Of a stretch of 51,581 bases of DNA, positions 42,604 through 50,800 are shown piece by piece; position 1 is the first letter of the stretch, and each line of letters begins with the position of its first letter. The notes beneath the pieces are model-generated. The model was given only the letters and a program-made list of their open reading frames with translations, was not told the DNA's origin and made no database searches. The translations under genes and the position numbers were made by a program. Source of the stretch: an uncultured Anaerolineae bacterium (GTDB taxonomy: Bacteria > Chloroflexota > Anaerolineae > Aggregatilineales > Phototrophicaceae); the NCBI GenBank assembly GCA_938022205.1, contig CALIEB010000020.1, positions 1 to 51,581 of the forward strand. Direction: 5' to 3'.

Positions 42604-43803
42604 ATGGGTTCTTTGGCGCAGTTTCGGCGCAATTTGCTCGCGCTGCCACAGGCGACGACGACCTCCACGATTTTCTCGGGCTTTGTGGTGGTCGTCGTCG
42701 GTTTTACGGGTCCAATCTTGGTGATTATCGAAGCAGCACAGCGAGGCGGCTTGACCACCGCCGAAACGTCCTCATGGGTGTGGGGCGCGGTGGTGGGCAA
42801 CGGCGTGCTGTGTATCCTGCTCTCGCTGTGGTACGGCATGCCGATTACCGCGCCCTATTCGACGGCGGGCGCGGCACTTTTGGGCTTGAGTTTGATGAAC
42901 TTCACGCTCGCGGAGGCGGTGGGCGCGTACATCGTGACGGGCGCGCTGCTGTTCTTGTTGGGCGTGTCGGGCTTGTTTGCCCGCGTGGTCGCGCTCATCC
43001 CCCAGCCGATTGCGCTGGGCGTGGTGGCCGGCGTGCTGCTGCGCTTCGGCTTGAGCGTGTTCACGTCGCTGCCGCAAAGCCCGCTGATGGTGACGGCAAT
43101 GTTGGTGACGTTCTTCGTGCTGCGGCGCGTTGGCTTCCGCGTGCCGATGCTGGGCGCGCTGCTGGTGGGCAGCGTGCTGGCGATGTTGGCGGGCGAGCTA
43201 ACCTTTCAGGGGGTGACGCTGGAGCTAACCACGCCGGTCTTTGTCTTACCTGCTTTTTCCTTGCAGGCGGTGATGACGCTCGCGCTGCCGCTGTTCGCGC
43301 TGGCGTTGTCGTCGCAGTACATTCCGGGCGTGGCGGTGCTGCAGCTTTACGGCTACAAAGCCCCAATTAACGCGATTTTGATGGTGACGGGCGCGGCTTC
43401 GATGTTGCTGGCGTTTGTTGCCGCGCATGGCTTGTCGTTGGGCGCGCTGACGGCGGCGTTCGTCGCCAGCCCGGACGCGCATCCCGACGCGCAAAAACGC
43501 TACGCTGCCGCCGTCTATTCGGGCGTGTGGCACGTCGGCATGGGCTTGTTCGGCGCGACCGTCGTGAGCTTCTTCGCTGTTTTCCCGCAAACGCTCATCG
43601 CCACCATCGCCGGCTTGGCACTTATCGGCACGATTATCTCGTCGTTGACCAACGCCCTGCAAGAGCCGAAGGGGCGCGATGCCGCTGTGATGGCTTTCCT
43701 GTGTACGGCGGCGAACTTCTCGCTGCTGGGCATTGGCGCGCCCTTCTGGGGCTTGGTGGTGGGCGTAGCGGTCTACTATCTCGCCAACGGTGGCAAACGC
43801 TAA
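42604..43803 (+). CDS. benE: BenE-type benzoate/aromatic acid permease
   Basis: Integral membrane protein of 399 aa with 11-12 hydrophobic segments. BenE features: FSGFVVVVVGFTGPILVIIE, WYGMPITAPYSTAGAALLG, VALIPQPIALGVVAGVLLRF and SSQYIPGVAVLQLYGYKAPI NAI. BenE family members carry benzoate with protons in Acinetobacter; other members are untested. The ATG at 42604 has AAAGG 9 bases upstream; an ATG at 42508 would give an odd 32-residue leader. The 139 bases before it (42465-42603) have no feature I trust. Its presence beside a Liv-type importer and CoA ligase supports an aromatic acid substrate. Confidence 0.85.
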   Translation: MGSLAQFRRNLLALPQATTTSTIFSGFVVVVVGFTGPILVIIEAAQRGGLTTAETSSWVWGAVVGNGVLCILLSLWYGMPITAPYSTAGAALLGLSLMNFTLAEAVGAYIVTGALLFLLGVSGLFARVVALIPQPIALGVVAGVLLRFGLSVFTSLPQSPLMVTAMLVTFFVLRRVGFRVPMLGALLVGSVLAMLAGELTFQGVTLELTTPVFVLPAFSLQAVMTLALPLFALALSSQYIPGVAVLQLYGYKAPINAILMVTGAASMLLAFVAAHGLSLGALTAAFVASPDAHPDAQKRYAAAVYSGVWHVGMGLFGATVVSFFAVFPQTLIATIAGLALIGTIISSLTNALQEPKGRDAAVMAFLCTAANFSLLGIGAPFWGLVVGVAVYYLANGGKR

Positions 43804-43912
43804 CGTAGTTCTTACGCATTCCGATAAATCTCTGACACAGCGCATAAATTTCTCTTACGTGGACGGCATACCATAGGGGCAAATCGACCACATAGAACAA
43901 GGAGAGATGACC

Positions 43913-44323
43913 ATGTTAATGCGTAGACCTCGTGCCAGTTTGATTGACCGTATGTTTGAGGACATGTTCAGCAGCATGCCGATGGAACGCTTCACCCTGC
44001 CGCTCGATGTCATCGAACGTGAGAACGAGTACGTCGTGACGACGACCGTCGCGGGGGTGAACCCTGAGGACATCGAAGTCAAGTTGGACGACGACGTGCT
44101 GTCTATCAGCGCGGAGATCCACGAAGAGGAGCGCAGCGAAAACGAGCGCGCCCTCATCCGCGAACGCCGTTATGGCAAGTTCAGCCGCAGCATCCGCTTC
44201 GGTCTGCCCGTGCAAGGCGAGAACATCGAAGCCAACTACGACAAGGGTGTGCTAACGCTGCGCGTGCCGAAGGCGGAAGCCAGCCAACCCAAACGCATCA
44301 ACGTGAAGTACCAAAAATCGTAG
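43913..44323 (+). CDS. Hsp20-family small heat-shock protein
   Basis: Protein of 136 aa. A short N-terminal arm precedes the alpha-crystallin domain (about 28-125: MERFTLPLDVIERENEYVVT), with the family DIEVKLDDDVLSISAEI and the end motif GVLTLRVPKAE. The C-terminal IxI/V anchor is INV in KRINVKYQKS. It is a cytoplasmic holdase that keeps unfolded proteins soluble. ATG 43913 is chosen since AAGGAGAG is 6 bases upstream; ATG 43907 is too close. No HrcA CIRCE palindrome is seen in the 109-base leader, so the heat control is not visible. A strong terminator follows. Confidence 0.92.
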   Translation: MLMRRPRASLIDRMFEDMFSSMPMERFTLPLDVIERENEYVVTTTVAGVNPEDIEVKLDDDVLSISAEIHEEERSENERALIRERRYGKFSRSIRFGLPVQGENIEANYDKGVLTLRVPKAEASQPKRINVKYQKS

Positions 44324-44333
44324 TCCCCGACGC

Positions 44334-44368
44334 AAGGGGCGCGTCCGCAACGGGCGCGCCCTTTTTTT
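44334..44368 (+). terminator. Rho-independent terminator after hsp20
   Basis: Arms 44334-44343 (AAGGGGCGCG) and 44355-44364 (CGCGCCCTTT) form a GC-rich stem of about 10 pairs with one G-U. The run of T continues to 44368. It ends the hsp20 transcript; the adjacent convergent gene stops at 44374. Confidence 0.9.
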
Positions 44369-44373
44369 GTGAG

Positions 44374-45909
44374 TTATTCGCGCTCTTTGGCGGGGACAAG
44401 CGTTCGCACGCCGTCGATTTGGTCAACGAGCCAGCCCTCGCGCCCGTCCTGCGTGCGCACCTTCCACCAGCGGTAGCCGTCGGCAAATTGAGGAGCTTCT
44501 AACAGCGTGACGCGGTCGCCATCGACCAGCTGGAAGAGGCGCGCCGCGCTGCGGGTGGGGGCTTCGCGCACGTTGAGGCGTTCGTCTTCAGTGACGACAA
44601 TGGCATCCTCACCGACCAGCAGTGCCATCACCAGCGTTTGCTCCGCGTCGACGCGCTCGACCGCCCAGCCCTCTACGCCGTCGCGCGTGCGCACGCGCCA
44701 CCACTGCAAGCCGTCCTCTTTGCGCGGGCCCTCAATCAGGCGTACCAGCGTGCCGTCCTCTAGCTTGTCGATAATCGTAAACGTCAGCCCGGGACCGCTG
44801 CGCAGGTTGAGGCGGTCGCGGTTGGTCGTTGTCACCTCAGCCAGTACGTTGGGAAAGAGGCGATAGGACGCGAACGTGCCAGTGTCGATGAGGTTGCCGT
44901 CTGCGGGCGTGGTGGGGCTAGCAGGCGTTGGCACGCTCGCCAGCGCGCCGTCGCGGCGCACTTGCAGCGAGAAATTGACTAAGCCATCCACGCCGCTCGC
45001 ATAATGCCCGCCGGAGTGCGTCAAAATCAGCGTGTAATCACCGCTTTGCGCCGCTGTGTAGTTGTTGATGACGGCGTTAAAGTTGATGCCACCGTCGTCA
45101 TCCGCCGTCACCGGCTGCCCGCTAGGGTCAAGCAGCACCAGCAGCGGGTCGACACGCTGGCTTTTGTCCGTCTCGTTGGCGGAAGCACTCAGGCGGTCGC
45201 CCGCTTGCAGCGGCACGGTGATGTAGCTCGTGTCGCCGGTGACGATGCGCACCTCGTAGGAGCGGTTGGCGACATAGGCGGGCGTGCGGCGGTTGGTCTC
45301 GATAAGCTGCGCCCAGCTGTGATAGAAGCGCGCCGCGTCGGCCTCTTTGCCCTGCTGCTGATAGAGGTTAGCCAGCCCCAAGTGCGCACGTTCATAGGTG
45401 GGTTCTATCTCTAAAGCCTTTTTGAAGTCTGCTTCTGCCTTTTCGCCCTCAAAAATTTCTACGTAGGCGTTGGCGCGATTGGTGTAACGGATGGCGACGT
45501 TACGGCTTTCGCTTCTGTCGCCGCGCTCAATCGCCAGCGTGTAATACGCTATGGCTTTGTCGTAGTCGGCGATGACGTAGTAAAGGTTGGCGAGGTTGTT
45601 GTAGACATAGTAGGCGGTCGCGTCCAGCTCCAATGCCTTGTCATAGTCCGCGCGGGCGGCGGCATAGTCTTTTAGGCGATAGTAAGCGTTGCCGCGCCCA
45701 TTGTAGTAGCGTGCGGTGTTGGGCGAAAGTTGAATGGCACAGGCGTAATCGTCGCGGGCATCCTCAAACAGACGCTGTTGTTGGGCGCGTTCGCCGCGCG
45801 TGGCGTAATCTTCGGCGTTGGCAAAATCCGTGCAAGCGGGCGTTTGCGCGGCACTTAGTGCCACCATCCCCCACCATATCCCTACAACAAACAGCAACCC
45901 TTTTCTCAT
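44374..45909 (-). CDS. Exported TPR protein with PPC-like and two SH3b domains
   Basis: Protein of 511 aa. Signal peptide at about 1-22 (LLFVVGIWWGMVALSAA then Q). TPR units occupy about 25-190 (YYNGRGNAYYRLKDYAAARA, YVYNNLANLYYVIADYDKAI, THLGLANLYQQQ-type). A PPC-like beta domain (about 215-315) has YITVPLQAGDRLSASANE and SGDYTLILTHSGG. Two bacterial SH3 domains follow (RLNLRSGPGLTFTIIDKLED and RLNVREAPTRSAARLFQLVD), each ending with the VEGW or REGW strand. SH3b domains bind wall peptides. It probably works at the envelope as a scaffold. AAGGAAAGG precedes the ATG at 45909. It is divergent from the phosphodiesterase. Confidence 0.85.
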   Translation of the reverse strand: MRKGLLFVVGIWWGMVALSAAQTPACTDFANAEDYATRGERAQQQRLFEDARDDYACAIQLSPNTARYYNGRGNAYYRLKDYAAARADYDKALELDATAYYVYNNLANLYYVIADYDKAIAYYTLAIERGDRSESRNVAIRYTNRANAYVEIFEGEKAEADFKKALEIEPTYERAHLGLANLYQQQGKEADAARFYHSWAQLIETNRRTPAYVANRSYEVRIVTGDTSYITVPLQAGDRLSASANETDKSQRVDPLLVLLDPSGQPVTADDDGGINFNAVINNYTAAQSGDYTLILTHSGGHYASGVDGLVNFSLQVRRDGALASVPTPASPTTPADGNLIDTGTFASYRLFPNVLAEVTTTNRDRLNLRSGPGLTFTIIDKLEDGTLVRLIEGPRKEDGLQWWRVRTRDGVEGWAVERVDAEQTLVMALLVGEDAIVVTEDERLNVREAPTRSAARLFQLVDGDRVTLLEAPQFADGYRWWKVRTQDGREGWLVDQIDGVRTLVPAKERE

Positions 45910-45939
45910 GTCACCTTTCCTTATGCGTGTCTGACCAAA

Positions 45940-45968
45940 TTGGCACAAGTGCTTTCGTGTAGTATACT
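45940..45968 (+). promoter_or_regulatory. Sigma-70-type promoter for the phosphodiesterase-like gene
   Basis: TTGGCA (45940-45945), spacer of 17 and TATACT (45963-45968). This is the best two-part promoter in the window; the ATG follows 44 bases later with GGAGG upstream. Confidence 0.7.
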
Positions 45969-46012
45969 AGCGTATCAGCGCACACGCCCACGAATCTGAC
46001 GGAGGTTTTCTC

Positions 46013-46801
46013 ATGTTGACGTTTGTTCACATCAGCGACACGCACATCGCGCCCGATGACCGTGTCAGCACGCCATACACGCAAGCCAAGTCGCTGGCGG
46101 GCGCGCACGCGCTGGTCACCGCGATTAACGCGCTGCCTTTGCACATCGATTGCGTTATCCACACGGGCGATGTTGCCTATGACCCCGAAGAAGCCTTTTA
46201 CGACGACGCGCGTGAGGTGTTCGCCGCGCTGCGTATGCCCATCTACTATATCGCGGGCAACCACGACGACCGCACCGCCCTGCAGACCACGCTCATGCGC
46301 CGCGATGACCTGCAGCTTTATCCGCACTATGAGCTGGACTTGCAAGGCGTGCAGGCGGTGTTCGTCGACAGCAACGCGCCTGCCGCGCTGCCGGCAGGCT
46401 ACGTCAGCGAAGACCAGCTGGAATGGCTTAACGCTATTTGTACGTCGGATGACCCGCGCCCGCTGCTAATTGCCGTGCATCACAACGTCGTGCCGTGCGG
46501 CGTGCCTTGGCTGGACAGCTGGATGCGCATGGAAAACGGCGACGTGTTCCACAGCATCGTGCGCCAAGCGCGTGACCGTCTGTGCGGCGTGTTTCACGGA
46601 CACATCCACCAGAGCATGGACGTGCTGCGTGACGGCGTGCGCTACAGCGCGGCGGCTTCGTCTTGGTGCCAGTTCATGGGTTACCCCACGCCAGAAAACA
46701 CCGACGTGCTGCCCGACAGCCTCGCACAGCCCGGCTTCAGCGTCGTGCATGTCAGCGCGGACGGCACGACGACCATCCGCCGCCACGTCTTCAGCGTTTA
46801 A
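46013..46801 (+). CDS. cpdA: CpdA-like metallophosphoesterase (probable cyclic-nucleotide phosphodiesterase)
   Basis: Protein of 262 aa, calcineurin-like metallophosphoesterase of the class III cyclic-nucleotide phosphodiesterase group (CpdA/Icc). All metal motifs are present in order: HISDTHI (Asp, His), VIHTGDVAYD, YIAGNHDDR, IAVHHNVV and GVFHGHIHQ. CpdA hydrolyses cAMP to 5-prime AMP. Some relatives act on other phosphodiesters or nucleotides, so the activity is likely but not certain. It fits with the cyclase pair (6833-10398) and cNMP-binding effector (48524-50800). It has its own strong promoter. Its stop overlaps that of the convergent gene through TTAA at 46798-46801. Confidence 0.82.
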   Translation: MLTFVHISDTHIAPDDRVSTPYTQAKSLAGAHALVTAINALPLHIDCVIHTGDVAYDPEEAFYDDAREVFAALRMPIYYIAGNHDDRTALQTTLMRRDDLQLYPHYELDLQGVQAVFVDSNAPAALPAGYVSEDQLEWLNAICTSDDPRPLLIAVHHNVVPCGVPWLDSWMRMENGDVFHSIVRQARDRLCGVFHGHIHQSMDVLRDGVRYSAAASSWCQFMGYPTPENTDVLPDSLAQPGFSVVHVSADGTTTIRRHVFSV

Positions 46802-47811
46802 GCGCGCTGCCAGAACCAGCGGCGTTTTTTGGGCGCAGGGCGCGGTGGCAGCGGCACCCCGTGCGTCAGCGTCGTCAAGCCACCTTGTGGGCAGTAATAG
46901 GGTCGCTGCTCTTCAAGCAGCTTCTCGGTGGCTTTGCCTAGCAAGGTCGTGCGCCGCTGCGCCATCTCAAAGAACGCGCCGTGTGCCGTGTAAAGGGCGC
47001 GCACCTCATCTTCCGCCAACCCCTTGTACCACTTCCACTGCTCGGGGAAAAAGTAGTAGTAGACGCAGTAGCTAGCGGCGGTGGCGATGCTGATGCCTCT
47101 GTCTTGGTATGCCCACAGCGACGCGCCCGCCTGATGCGCCATCTCCGCCATGAGTACCAGCCCTTGCGTGGCGAGCAGCTGCCGCCGCAGCGTGTCCGCG
47201 TCCTCCCCCGTAATCATGGGCTTGATATAGCCTTCAGGGTGGATGCGGGCGATGTGGGCGCGGTATGCCGCAAGGCTGGCGGCAAAGCTCGCGTCGTCGT
47301 CCAGCACGATGCTGCCCGCCATGCGCAACACGTCCTGCCAAAGCTGCTCAAGCGCGCCCGACGGCGCAGCCGCTAGCAGCTCAGCGAGCAGGCCGCGGGC
47401 GTGGTCTGCCCACGCGGCGGGGCGGTCGGGATGCTCGTGCAGCAGCGTGCCGCAATCCAGCCACGTCAGCGCGTCCATCAGGCGCACCAGCAGCGGCGCG
47501 TCAGCGGGCGGTGACGTGAGCGCGGCAAGAGCGCGGCTGCCCGCCTCGTGGTCACCCAACAGGCGAAAGCGCAGCGCGGCGACGTGAGCGGCAGCAAGCC
47601 CCGTCAGCGTCGGTTTAAGGATGGGCGCGGTTGCGTCGGGGTCTTTGGCTGTGGGGGCGGGGCGCGTGCCGAGCTGTGCGCCGTCGGGCGCGTCTAGCCA
47701 CGCCCACGCAAGGGCGAGGTCTTGCTGCTGTTCGCGCTGCTGCTTGGCGTGGGCGATGTCGTCTGAGCCGAAGAACAGCGCAAGAAAATGGGGGGAAAAG
47801 CCAATGCTCAT
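46798..47811 (-). CDS. Alginate lyase-like helical toroid protein
   Basis: Protein of 337 aa, no signal peptide or membrane segment. The run of helices with RQLLATQGLVLMAEMAHQAG, ASLWAYQDRGISIATAASYC and YYYFFPEQWKWYKGL resembles the (alpha/alpha)-toroid of the alginate lyase (PF05426) family. The catalytic Asn/Tyr set of known lyases cannot be confirmed by eye. A cytoplasmic location would suit an oligosaccharide-processing enzyme. The ATG at 47811 has GAGAG just upstream; longer in-frame starts run into the divergent gene. Convergent with the phosphodiesterase, with shared TTAA. Confidence 0.6.
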   Translation of the reverse strand: MSIGFSPHFLALFFGSDDIAHAKQQREQQQDLALAWAWLDAPDGAQLGTRPAPTAKDPDATAPILKPTLTGLAAAHVAALRFRLLGDHEAGSRALAALTSPPADAPLLVRLMDALTWLDCGTLLHEHPDRPAAWADHARGLLAELLAAAPSGALEQLWQDVLRMAGSIVLDDDASFAASLAAYRAHIARIHPEGYIKPMITGEDADTLRRQLLATQGLVLMAEMAHQAGASLWAYQDRGISIATAASYCVYYYFFPEQWKWYKGLAEDEVRALYTAHGAFFEMAQRRTTLLGKATEKLLEEQRPYYCPQGGLTTLTHGVPLPPRPAPKKRRWFWQRA

Positions 47812-47834
47812 GGTCTCTCTCGGCATTTTTCGCA

Positions 47835-47840
47835 TATAAT
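47835..47840 (+). promoter_or_regulatory. Promoter -10 element (TATAAT), plus strand
   Basis: TATAAT reading toward the gene at 47885. It faces a minus-strand TATACT 18 bases away, so the two divergent genes appear to have overlapping, face-to-face promoters. Confidence 0.4.
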
Positions 47841-47857
47841 GGACGTTAGTTGCCCTT

Positions 47858-47863
47858 AGTATA
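47858..47863 (-). promoter_or_regulatory. Promoter -10 element (TATACT), minus strand
   Basis: TATACT on the minus strand, 47 bases before the start of the alginate-lyase-like gene; preceded by GC and without a clear -35. Confidence 0.35.
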
Positions 47864-47884
47864 GCGGAAGTCATTAAAAAGCAG

Positions 47885-48499
47885 ATGAGCGAACGTCCGC
47901 CGCAAGACAACTTCTCGCCCGACCCGCAGCAAGCCCTCGCGCAAATCCGCGCCGACATTGACGGCTTGACCCGCGAGTACGCGCAGGGCAAGCTCAACGC
48001 GGCACAGTTCAACGCGCTCTACAAGCATTACACCGACAAGCGCACGCTCATTCAGCGGCTTATCGAGCGCAACCCGCAAGGCGATGCCTGGCGCGCCGCC
48101 GCCGAACGAGGACATACCGCCATGTTGCGCGACCAATTGGAGGCGCGCGCGCTCTATTATGTCGTGTTTCGGCGCGGCGAACGTCGCCCGCTGCTGGCGC
48201 AGGGCAAAATCTCACAGCAGGCGGCGCAACGCATGCATAGCCTGTTACAAGTGCTTTGGGCGATGCAAAACTGGCGCAGAGGGCTGGCGCAGAAAGCCAT
48301 CGGCAATGAGGCGTGGTTGCTGCTTGTGACGGGTGACGATGCCTTTACGCTTGTGCTTTACTTTTTGCAGCCGTCTGCGTGGCAGATGAACCACCTGCGT
48401 GAGCTGCACGATGACTTCGAGCGCGCCAATCGCGTGGCACTCGTGCGCGGGCTGCCACCTGAAAGGATGGTGTTCCCGCAACGCGCTTTACTGGAATAA
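47885..48499 (+). CDS. Hypothetical cytoplasmic protein, possible Roadblock-like domain
   Basis: Protein of 204 aa; no signal peptide or membrane segment. The N-terminal third is helical with a short-linker look (ALAQIRADIDGLTREYAQGK LNAAQFNAL), like SHOCT-type oligomerisation motifs. The later part, IGNEAWLLLVTGDDAFTLVL YFLQPSAWQMNHLRELHDDF, has the strand-strand-helix order seen in Roadblock/LC7-like domains, but this is weak. It is 24 bases before the cNMP-binding patatin gene and probably co-transcribed, so a regulatory role for that lipase is possible. Confidence 0.65.
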   Translation: MSERPPQDNFSPDPQQALAQIRADIDGLTREYAQGKLNAAQFNALYKHYTDKRTLIQRLIERNPQGDAWRAAAERGHTAMLRDQLEARALYYVVFRRGERRPLLAQGKISQQAAQRMHSLLQVLWAMQNWRRGLAQKAIGNEAWLLLVTGDDAFTLVLYFLQPSAWQMNHLRELHDDFERANRVALVRGLPPERMVFPQRALLE

Positions 48500-48523
48500 C
48501 CCCCACACGCCTAGGAGAACGCT

Positions 48524-50800
48524 ATGCACTTGCCGCAAGGAACACTGTTGCCTGAAGAACACGCGATTGACACCTTCACGCCTGAACAGCTTGCCGCGTT
48601 GATAGCGCGCATCGAACAGCGTGCGTTGGTGGTGCTGAAGCTCACGACGTTCGCGGTGCGCGTGCTGCTGACCGGCGACAGCCAGCACGCGCCCGACCTT
48701 GCCGAAGACGAGATGTTCTTGCGTGCCTATGTGCGCAAAATGCTGGCAAAGGGCAACGTCACGCGCCCACAACCGCCCGCCGCGCCTGTCAAGTTCAACT
48801 TGACAGGACAGCACCTTGAGTTTTGCGCGCCGCAGTGGGCGTATCTGGTGCCGTCTAGCCTGCCTGTGCGCGCCGCTTTGCTTTACGCGCTGGGCAAACG
48901 CTATGGCTTGCACTGGCAGAACATGCCACAGCTGCGGGCGGTCTTTGGCGATGACGCGCTTAGCGCGCCCTTCGCCGAACGCTACGGCATGCCGCCTTCC
49001 GCGCTGCTGATTAGCGACATCACCCAGCAGTCTGCTTTAAGCGAAGCCGCTGCCACGATGATTGAGGTCATACGTGGCGGCTTGGAGTGGCGCGCTCTCA
49101 CCAGCGGCGAGTTTCTCTTTAAGCGCGGCGACAAAGCCGACGGGCTGTACATCGTCGCCAGCGGACAGCTGCGCATCTTACAACAAGAAGGCGGCGAGGC
49201 ACATGTTCTTGGGCATGTCGGACAGGGACAGCTCTTGGGCGAGATGGCGGTGCTAACGGAAGAGCCGCGTACGGCGGACGCGGTCGCCATCCGTGATACG
49301 GTTGTCCTGCGGCTTTCGGCGGATGTTTTCAACAACCTCACCAAAGCCTTTCCACATTTGATGATGCACGTGGTGCGCTTGGTGGTGGAACGGCTGCGCG
49401 GCGCGCCCAAGCAGCGTGTCACGCCGCTGCACACGCTGGCATTGCTGCCGCTCGATGACGCGCACCGCGCCCTGATTGATGCCCTCGTTGCGGCATTGCG
49501 CCAGCACGGCAGCGTCTTGCACCTGACCAGCGCGACGCTCGACAGCGCGGCCTTCGCGGGCGCGTTGGACGCGCTTACGCGCCCCGACGACAAGCCGCTA
49601 ACGGTGACATGGCTCAATGAACAGGAGTCCAACTACCGCTTTGTCGTCTATGAGGCAGACCAAACTGTCACGGCGTGGACACGCCAATGCGTGCTGCAGG
49701 CGGACCGCGCGCTACTGTTAGCACACAGCCGTGCCGAGTCCGCGCGCTACCCCGTCGAGCAGTGGCTGGTCACGCCGACGACGCTCACGCCGGACCTTGT
49801 GCTGGTGCATGAGAGCGCGCAAAACGGCGTGCAGCACGTCGCCAAGTGGCTTAAAGACCGCCGTTTGCGCTGGCATTACAACGTCGCGCTGGATAAGCCC
49901 GAGACCGTGCAGCGTGTGGCGCGCCACATGGCGGGCTGTGCGGTGGGTGTCGTCTTCAGCAGCGGCGGCGTGCACAGCCTTGCCCACGTGGGTGTGGCGC
50001 GCGCCATGCAAGAGCTGAACATTCCGATTGACGTGATTGGTGGCGCGTCGCTGGGCGCGATTATGGGCAGCATGGTGGCGCAGGAGCTGCCCTATGACGA
50101 GGCGGTGCGCGCGGGAAAAACGCTGTTTGAGAACTTGGTCGACTACACGCTGCCACTCATCAGCATCGCCAGCGGCAAGCGACTGACGGCGGCGTTACAG
50201 CGGCTGTGCGGCGGCAAGCTCATCGAAGACTTGTGGGGTAAGTTCTTCTGTGTGTCCACCAACGTGAGCAAAGCGACCCTAGAGGTGCATGAGCGCGGGC
50301 AGCTGTGGTTGGCACTGCGCGCTAGTGCCAGCATGCCGGGCATCTTCCCGCCTGTCATCACGCAGGACGATAGCGGCGACGTGCTGATAGACGGCGCGGT
50401 CTTAAGCGATGTGCCGTTCGGCATCATGGAGGCGATGGGCGTGGGCGCGTTGATAATCGTTGACGTGGGCAGCGAGCCAACCGTCAAGCGCAGCCCGTTC
50501 AACACGCCGCCGGCTATCAGCGGCTGGGAGCTGCTGCTCAACCGTATCAACCCGTTTGCTAAGCGGCTCAAAGCCCCGTCAATGGTCAGCACGCTGCTGC
50601 GCACCACGATGATGCAGGAGAACGTCCAGCGTCAAGCCGCGCGCGCCGCTGCCGATGTCTACATCGCGCCACAGCTGCGCGGCTTCGACATGCTCGACAG
50701 CGACGAGGCGGAAAAAATCGCCGAGTTGGGCTATCAAGCCGCCAAGCCCCTGCTAGCGGCGTGGCTACGCCGACACCCCCACTTTGCCGCGAAAGGCTAG
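48524..50800 (+). CDS. Cyclic-nucleotide-binding patatin-like phospholipase (NTE-like)
   Basis: Protein of 758 aa. N-terminal region of unknown fold (about 1-170), a cNMP-binding domain (about 180-300), a linker domain (about 305-460), then a patatin domain (465-700). The cNMP phosphate-binding cassette is well kept: LLGEMAVLTEEPRTADAV with Glu240 and Arg249, the residues that hold the ribose and cyclic phosphate. The patatin domain has the oxyanion-like SSGGVHSLAHVGV, nucleophile Ser509 in GGASLGAIMG, and dyad Asp623 in LIDGAVLSD (DGA rather than DGG). This cNMP-then-patatin layout matches neuropathy target esterase relatives, which deacylate (lyso)phospholipids. It could let cAMP control lipid turnover. 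GAG precedes the ATG. Its stop overlaps the convergent gene by CTAG. Confidence 0.9.
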   Translation: MHLPQGTLLPEEHAIDTFTPEQLAALIARIEQRALVVLKLTTFAVRVLLTGDSQHAPDLAEDEMFLRAYVRKMLAKGNVTRPQPPAAPVKFNLTGQHLEFCAPQWAYLVPSSLPVRAALLYALGKRYGLHWQNMPQLRAVFGDDALSAPFAERYGMPPSALLISDITQQSALSEAAATMIEVIRGGLEWRALTSGEFLFKRGDKADGLYIVASGQLRILQQEGGEAHVLGHVGQGQLLGEMAVLTEEPRTADAVAIRDTVVLRLSADVFNNLTKAFPHLMMHVVRLVVERLRGAPKQRVTPLHTLALLPLDDAHRALIDALVAALRQHGSVLHLTSATLDSAAFAGALDALTRPDDKPLTVTWLNEQESNYRFVVYEADQTVTAWTRQCVLQADRALLLAHSRAESARYPVEQWLVTPTTLTPDLVLVHESAQNGVQHVAKWLKDRRLRWHYNVALDKPETVQRVARHMAGCAVGVVFSSGGVHSLAHVGVARAMQELNIPIDVIGGASLGAIMGSMVAQELPYDEAVRAGKTLFENLVDYTLPLISIASGKRLTAALQRLCGGKLIEDLWGKFFCVSTNVSKATLEVHERGQLWLALRASASMPGIFPPVITQDDSGDVLIDGAVLSDVPFGIMEAMGVGALIIVDVGSEPTVKRSPFNTPPAISGWELLLNRINPFAKRLKAPSMVSTLLRTTMMQENVQRQAARAAADVYIAPQLRGFDMLDSDEAEKIAELGYQAAKPLLAAWLRRHPHFAAKG

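Noticed and set aside
43804..43912. CIRCE element before hsp20
   Set aside because: No TTAGCACTC-type inverted repeat is visible.
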